Shown here piece after piece: positions 6,075-9,090 of a stretch of DNA of 9,090 bases. Made by a program: the position numbers and the translations under genes. The stretch comes from an uncultured Lachnospiraceae bacterium (GTDB taxonomy: Bacteria; Bacillota; Clostridia; Lachnospirales; Lachnospiraceae). The notes beneath the pieces are model-generated. The model saw only the letters and a program-made list of their open reading frames with translations, was not told where the DNA came from and searched no databases. The stretch lies in assembly GCA_910586255.1 (NCBI GenBank), contig CAJUHR010000064.1, positions 1-9,090 on the forward strand. The letters are read 5' to 3'. Each line of letters begins with the position of its first letter. Position 1 is the stretch's first letter.

Positions 6075-6130
6075 ATGCCAGAAATCCTGGAAACGTCCAT
6101 TGTCCAGCGTAAACTGGCCATTTTTTATTT
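6075..6130 (+). terminator. Possible plus-strand terminator hairpin
   Basis: ATGCCAG (6075-6081) can pair with CTGGCCAT (6114-6121, one bulged G). Inside it CTGGA (6087-6091) pairs with TCCAG (6103-6107). The tract TTTTTTATTTT follows at 6121-6131. It could stop plus-strand transcription entering from the psd side, or be 5' leader structure of the minus-strand gene starting at 6023. The paired segments are short and broken by internal loops, so confidence is low. Confidence 0.28.
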
Positions 6131-6138
6131 TCCAACCC

Positions 6139-6546
6139 TCACCTTTCTTGAGCCGGGCTTTCTCCTAAAAACATGGTTTCCATTCCTGCCTTTCCTTTGA
6201 AATCTCTCAATCCGTTTTCATAGGAATCCTCATCCTCCTTCTTCTTTGATAAAAACACATGATACCAGAAAAACCTTAACCATCCTTAAACCATTTCTTA
6301 AAAAATCTTAAGCCCAAACCACGCTATTTCCGGAAAATGGCAAATAATCCCGCACAGCTGCAAGGAGGCCTGCCGTCCTGGTACTCCGGATCTGCCTACC
6401 ATCCCATCCTCCGTTACCCTCTTATCCACAGCCCTTACCCTCCTTCTCAAAATATTGGGATAGGCTACAATAAACTGGACAGATTTTTTAAGGCCATATA
6501 ATATAAAGCCAAAAAGCAAAGGGGCAACCAATATGGCCAAGGCCAC
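6139..6546 (-). pseudogene. Decayed small membrane protein gene
   Basis: Two coding-like pieces lie in one minus-strand frame with two stops between them. The first runs from a GTG at 6546: a hydrophobic segment (LAILVAPLLFGFILYGLKKS), then FIVAYPNILRRRVRAVDKRV, ending at TAA 6300-6298. A second TAA follows four codons on. The frame then continues as WLRFFWYHVFLSKKKEDED to ESPAQER and a TGA at 6141-6139. Between the stops the neighbouring frame reads KIFKKWFKDG, as if two compensating indels had occurred. No good ribosome binding site precedes the GTG. It is most simply a broken gene for a one- or two-TM protein. Alternatives are a chance reading or a sequencing indel in the T6 run at about 6300. 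Family unknown. Confidence 0.4.
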
Positions 6547-6679
6547 ACAGAAAAAAACCTCGCAAGTATGTTCATGTGCGGTAAAGCAACAAACAATAAT
6601 TTGATTGACAGATACCCATTATTCTATATGTTTTTGCGAAAGCATGAAATGTAGCTAAGATTAGAACTTGAATTTCATT
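6547..6679. other. Junction region between left block and AT-rich chr cassette
   Basis: No gene is seen here. The base composition changes: to the left the sequence is GC-rich with C/G-ending codons, to the right it is AT-rich. An imperfect inverted repeat overlaps the LysR stop (TTAGAA at 6660-6665 with TTCTAA at 6677-6682, plus inner TGAA/TTCA). It lacks a T-run and is only a weak terminator candidate. No insertion-sequence end, tRNA or direct repeat was recognised. Confidence 0.35.
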
Positions 6680-7594
6680 CTAATACAACCCATTATACTT
6701 GGGTAACGGATAATCCATTTCATAATTTCGACACAATTCAATAAAGGCTTTGGCTGATGAAGTAAGAAATTTTTCTTTATGGTAGACGATATGAAACTTT
6801 CGTTTGAAACTAAGCCCTTTCACTTGGACAGCAATAACAAGCCCACGTTCTATTGGCCCAATTACCATACGATGTGGCAATATGGCAATTCCAAGCCCAT
6901 TAACAACAGCATTTACCAGGGCAGTGGTACTTGTGGCTTCCCAGATAGGGGAAACAGAAAATCCCGCTGCTTCCACTACCCGTTCAAAGGTATCTCGTGT
7001 TCCGCTCCCATGCTCACGAAGAAGAAAATTCTGTTGACGAAATTCTTCCACAGAAAGCAACTGCCCCGGGTAAAAACTGCCGTTTGCAGGGCAGATAACA
7101 GCCAGGCTATCCTCCATGTATTCCTCTGAAACAAAAGTTGATGTATGGGAAATACCCTCAATCAGTATAAAATCCAGTTCATTGTTCCATATTTTCTGTT
7201 CCAACTGCTCTGACGGGCTGATGGTTACTTTTACCTCTGTACCGGGATAACGATTATAAAATGCTTTCACATAGTAAGGAAGAAACTGTGAACCAATAGT
7301 TATGCTTGCCCCGATTCTTATAATGCCAAAAGAATCCCAGTCTTTCATTCCTTTTTCCATATCGTCAAACATGGAGGCGATATGGACAGAATACTCACAA
7401 AAATGTTGCCCTGCTTCTGTGATTTTAAGCCTTTTTCCTATTCTGTCAAATAGAGCTATGCCATAATACTGCTCTAATTCCTTGATAGCAAGACTTACTG
7501 CGGGCTGTGTCATGTGGAGTTCTTCGGCAGCCTTTGTTGTATTGAAATTATTTTTGCAAACCGATAAGAATATTTTTAAGTGCCGTATTGTCAT
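6680..7594 (-). CDS. LysR-type transcriptional regulator
   Basis: A 304-aa regulator of standard LysR length. The N-terminal winged helix-turn-helix (about 1-60) reads FNTTKAAEELHMTQPAVSLA then IKELEQYYGIALFDR. A linker helix and a two-lobed effector-binding domain follow (about 88-295). LREHGSGTRDTFE (about 192-204) resembles the effector-pocket strand of the CysB/CysL-like branch, many of which sense small anions or sulfur compounds; that is suggestive only. The ATG at 7594 has a weak ribosome binding site (AGTGGGA). It diverges from the CHR transporter pair across 107 bp, the classic arrangement in which a LysR protein controls both itself and the facing operon. The ligand is unknown; chromate or another oxyanion is an inference from the neighbours. 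Confidence 0.95.
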   Translation of the reverse strand: MTIRHLKIFLSVCKNNFNTTKAAEELHMTQPAVSLAIKELEQYYGIALFDRIGKRLKITEAGQHFCEYSVHIASMFDDMEKGMKDWDSFGIIRIGASITIGSQFLPYYVKAFYNRYPGTEVKVTISPSEQLEQKIWNNELDFILIEGISHTSTFVSEEYMEDSLAVICPANGSFYPGQLLSVEEFRQQNFLLREHGSGTRDTFERVVEAAGFSVSPIWEATSTTALVNAVVNGLGIAILPHRMVIGPIERGLVIAVQVKGLSFKRKFHIVYHKEKFLTSSAKAFIELCRNYEMDYPLPKYNGLY

Positions 7595-7671
7595 ATTTTA
7601 TCCCACTCTTATACGAAATTGGTTATTATATAAATAAAATTATATTATTTCCTTTATCAAAAAGCAAGTGT

Positions 7672-7689
7672 TATACTTATGTGCATAAG
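7672..7689 (+). promoter_or_regulatory. Putative chr promoter -10 and overlapping inverted repeat
   Basis: TATACT (7672-7677) is a good -10 for the transporter operon, about 25 nt before the TTG start, so the untranslated leader would be very short. No matching -35 is seen at 17 bp (TTCCTT), as in activator-dependent promoters. A perfect inverted repeat CTTATG-TG-CATAAG (7676-7689) overlaps the -10 end and touches the ribosome binding site (AAGGAGGG, 7687-7694). On the minus strand TATAAT (7630-7625) could serve the LysR gene. Confidence 0.4.
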
Positions 7690-7701
7690 GAGGGAAGCAC
7701 A

Positions 7702-8265
7702 TTGAAACAAAATACATTTACAAAGCTATTTTTATCTACTTTTCAGTTAAGTGCCTGTACGTTCGGTGGTGGATTTGTAATTATACCTTTAATGCAGAAA
7801 AAATTTGTTGATGAGCTACACTGGATAGAAGAACAGGAAATGATGGACTTGACAGCAATCGCACAATCATCACCCGGTGCAATCGCTGTCAATGCGTCTA
7901 TCCTTGTAGGGTATCATGTGGCAGGGGTGTTTGGGGCTTTGATAACAGTATTGGGAACCGTGCTGCCGCCACTCATCATTATCTCTGTCATTTCCTTTTT
8001 CTATACGGCATTTCGCGATAATGTGATCGTCAACATGGCTATGGCAGGTATGCTTGCAGGAGTAGCTGCTGTAATCTGTGATGTAGTAATTACAATTGGA
8101 AAAAGCATTTTCCAGAAAAAACGGATTTTGCCCATTGTTGTTTTATTTGTGTCTTTTTTCGCTGTCCATTTCATGAAAATCAACATGATACTGATTATTC
8201 TGGTCTGTGCCATAATTGGCGCAGCTGATATTTTGTATCTTGGCAGGAAAGGGAGGCAGGTATGA
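7702..8265 (+). CDS. chrA: Chromate transporter (short-chain CHR) family protein, first of pair
   Basis: A 187-aa membrane protein equal to one half of a full-length ChrA (about 400 aa). It shows the CHR signatures: CTFGGGFVIIPLMQ near residues 19-32, SSPGAIAVNASILVGY in the middle, and a proline-bearing helix TVLPPLIIIS. There are about five to six TM segments. The start is TTG 7702, because AAGGAGGG (7687-7694) lies 7 nt upstream. An in-frame ATG at 7588 would add 38 residues, run through the promoter and overlap the LysR start. The stop overlaps the next gene's ATG (ATGA, 8262-8265). Short-chain CHR proteins usually occur as tandem pairs that work together. Chromate efflux or sulfate-linked anion transport is family knowledge; the true substrate here is untested. 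Confidence 0.92.
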   Translation: MKQNTFTKLFLSTFQLSACTFGGGFVIIPLMQKKFVDELHWIEEQEMMDLTAIAQSSPGAIAVNASILVGYHVAGVFGALITVLGTVLPPLIIISVISFFYTAFRDNVIVNMAMAGMLAGVAAVICDVVITIGKSIFQKKRILPIVVLFVSFFAVHFMKINMILIILVCAIIGAADILYLGRKGRQV

Positions 8266-8825
8266 TTTATTTGGAACTGCTGTGGAGTTTTTTTCAAATT
8301 GGGGTGTTTAGTATCGGCGGCGGCTATGCTGCCATGCCGCTGATCCAAAATCAGGTTGTCGATGTTCACCCGTGGCTGACTATGACCCAATTTGCAGATA
8401 TTATGACGATTGCGGAAATGACACCAGGGCCGATTGCCATCAATTCAGCAACCTTTGTAGGGATTCAAGTTGCAGGAATTCCGGGAGCAATTATAGCCAC
8501 CATAGGCTGTATCCTCCCGTCTTGTATGATTGTAATGACGCTTGCCTATATTTATTATCGTTTTCGCGGATTAAAAATGGTACAGGGGGTGCTTGCAGGC
8601 CTTCGCCCTGCTGTTGTAGCCATGGTTGCCTCTGCCGGTATTACGTTAGTAATCATGTCTTTTTACGGAGAAAGAATTCTGCCGGTTGATTTGAGTGGAA
8701 TCAACATAATTTCTGTAATTATTTTTGCAATTGGCTTTTGGGTTTTGAGGAAATGGAAAGCAAATCCCATTTATGTGATGTTAGGGGCAGGGGCAGCCGG
8801 CGTATTGCTGTATTCCATTGTTTGA
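8262..8825 (+). CDS. chrA: Chromate transporter (short-chain CHR) family protein, second of pair
   Basis: A 187-aa membrane protein, the same length as its upstream partner but clearly diverged from it. The CHR motifs are FSIGGGYAAMPLIQNQVVD near residues 16-34, EMTPGPIAINSATFVG in the middle, and IGCILPSCMIVM after it, followed by hydrophobic helices to the C-terminus. It starts with ATG 8262, overlapping the previous stop by 4 bp, so the two are translationally coupled and likely made in equal amounts. Paired short CHR proteins are thought to insert with opposite topology and form one transporter, corresponding to the two halves of long ChrA. It is followed after 16 bp by another gene with a strong ribosome binding site in the same direction. 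Confidence 0.93.
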   Translation: MIYLELLWSFFQIGVFSIGGGYAAMPLIQNQVVDVHPWLTMTQFADIMTIAEMTPGPIAINSATFVGIQVAGIPGAIIATIGCILPSCMIVMTLAYIYYRFRGLKMVQGVLAGLRPAVVAMVASAGITLVIMSFYGERILPVDLSGINIISVIIFAIGFWVLRKWKANPIYVMLGAGAAGVLLYSIV

Positions 8826-8841
8826 TACAAGGAGGTATAAC

Positions 8842-9090
8842 ATGAAGTACATAATGAAAGCAGGGACTTTATACTTCAATGATATAGTGTCAGCCCGAAT
8901 AAAAGGTGCTTTAACAGGTTTGGAAAAAAAAATATATTCTGTAAACGGTTCAATACTTATGCACACAAATATAGCGAACTTAGAGGTTCCGCCGAATGAA
9001 ACGAGGAATGTTCGCCACCGCCAATACATCTTGTTTGACGGTAATGGCAACAAATATGCAGTCGCAAATCCCGGCTATGCAGAGGGAGAT
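8842..9090 (+). CDS. Uncharacterised protein downstream of chr pair (partial, cut by window end)
   Basis: An open frame of 83 codons from ATG 8842 to the end of the window without a stop. AAGGAGG (8829-8835) lies 6 nt upstream. The protein starts MKYIMKAGTLYFNDIVSAR and continues with IYSVNGSILMHTNIANLEV and QYILFDGNGNKYAVANPGYA. It has no signal peptide or TM helix and looks like short alternating beta strands. The pattern of strand, then polar turn, then 'xxLFDxxGNKYA' reminds me of the LURP-one-related/Tubby C-terminal-like fold, but this is a guess from strand pattern. The 16-bp gap after the second CHR gene puts it in the same operon. Its minus-strand overlap reading (8781-9053) is discarded because this frame has the ribosome binding site and the operon context. 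Confidence 0.75.
   Translation, partial: MKYIMKAGTLYFNDIVSARIKGALTGLEKKIYSVNGSILMHTNIANLEVPPNETRNVRHRQYILFDGNGNKYAVANPGYAEGD

Noticed and set aside
6605..6633. Perfect TTGACA on the plus strand with TATGTT 16-17 bp on
   Set aside because: The -10 is weak and the only thing downstream on that strand is the antisense of the LysR gene; no transcript can be supported.
7588..7701. Extended N-terminus of the first CHR protein from ATG 7588
   Set aside because: The extension is coded by AT-rich promoter DNA, overlaps the LysR start, and has no ribosome binding site, unlike TTG 7702.
1..9090. tRNA, rRNA, CRISPR array, transposase, phage or toxin-antitoxin genes
   Set aside because: Looked for on both strands; no cloverleaf, repeat-spacer pattern or family motif was seen.

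Overview
The window looks like chromosome of a Gram-positive anaerobe of the Clostridia, most likely a Lachnospiraceae member of the Enterocloster / Clostridium clostridioforme type. This rests on gene content, strong AGGAGG-type ribosome binding sites, fairly high GC on the left, and Clostridia-style PssA and Psd proteins. It is inferred from sequence character, not from a search.

Left block (about 38-2649, minus strand): an operon of an OmpR-family response regulator, its membrane histidine kinase (4 bp apart) and a GNAT acetyltransferase (34 bp further on). Facing away from it on the plus strand (about 2871-5220) is a phospholipid operon: a 41-codon leader ORF, a VTT/TVP38-DedA-type membrane protein, phosphatidylserine synthase (pssA) and phosphatidylserine decarboxylase (psd). 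PssA and Psd together make phosphatidylethanolamine (PE) from CDP-diacylglycerol and serine. The VTT protein is a plausible PE transporter, since in Bacillus subtilis a DedA-family protein lies with pssA and psd. The control region between the two operons carries a run of TTCAGAA-like heptads at 10-11 bp spacing just before an extended -10 (TG-G-GATAAT), the layout of an OmpR-family activator site. The same heptad, as TTAAGAA, occurs twice on the minus strand nearer the regulator gene. The simplest reading is that this two-component system controls PE synthesis and possibly itself.

Middle (about 5221-6679): convergent, gene-poor and partly decayed. It holds a low-complexity hypothetical protein on the minus strand, whose last codons lie in a large terminator-like hairpin, and a fragmentary small membrane protein with internal stops.

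Right block (about 6680-9090) is visibly more AT-rich. A LysR regulator diverges from a tandem pair of short-chain chromate-transporter (CHR) family proteins. Each is 187 aa, they overlap by 4 bp, and the first starts at TTG behind a perfect ribosome binding site. A third gene, cut by the window end, follows 16 bp later. The change in base composition near 6550 suggests a different origin for this cassette.

No rRNA, tRNA, CRISPR array, transposase or phage gene was seen. The strongest candidates for something undescribed are the heptad operator linking the two-component system to the PE operon, the leader ORF, and the CHR-pair operon with its uncharacterised third gene.
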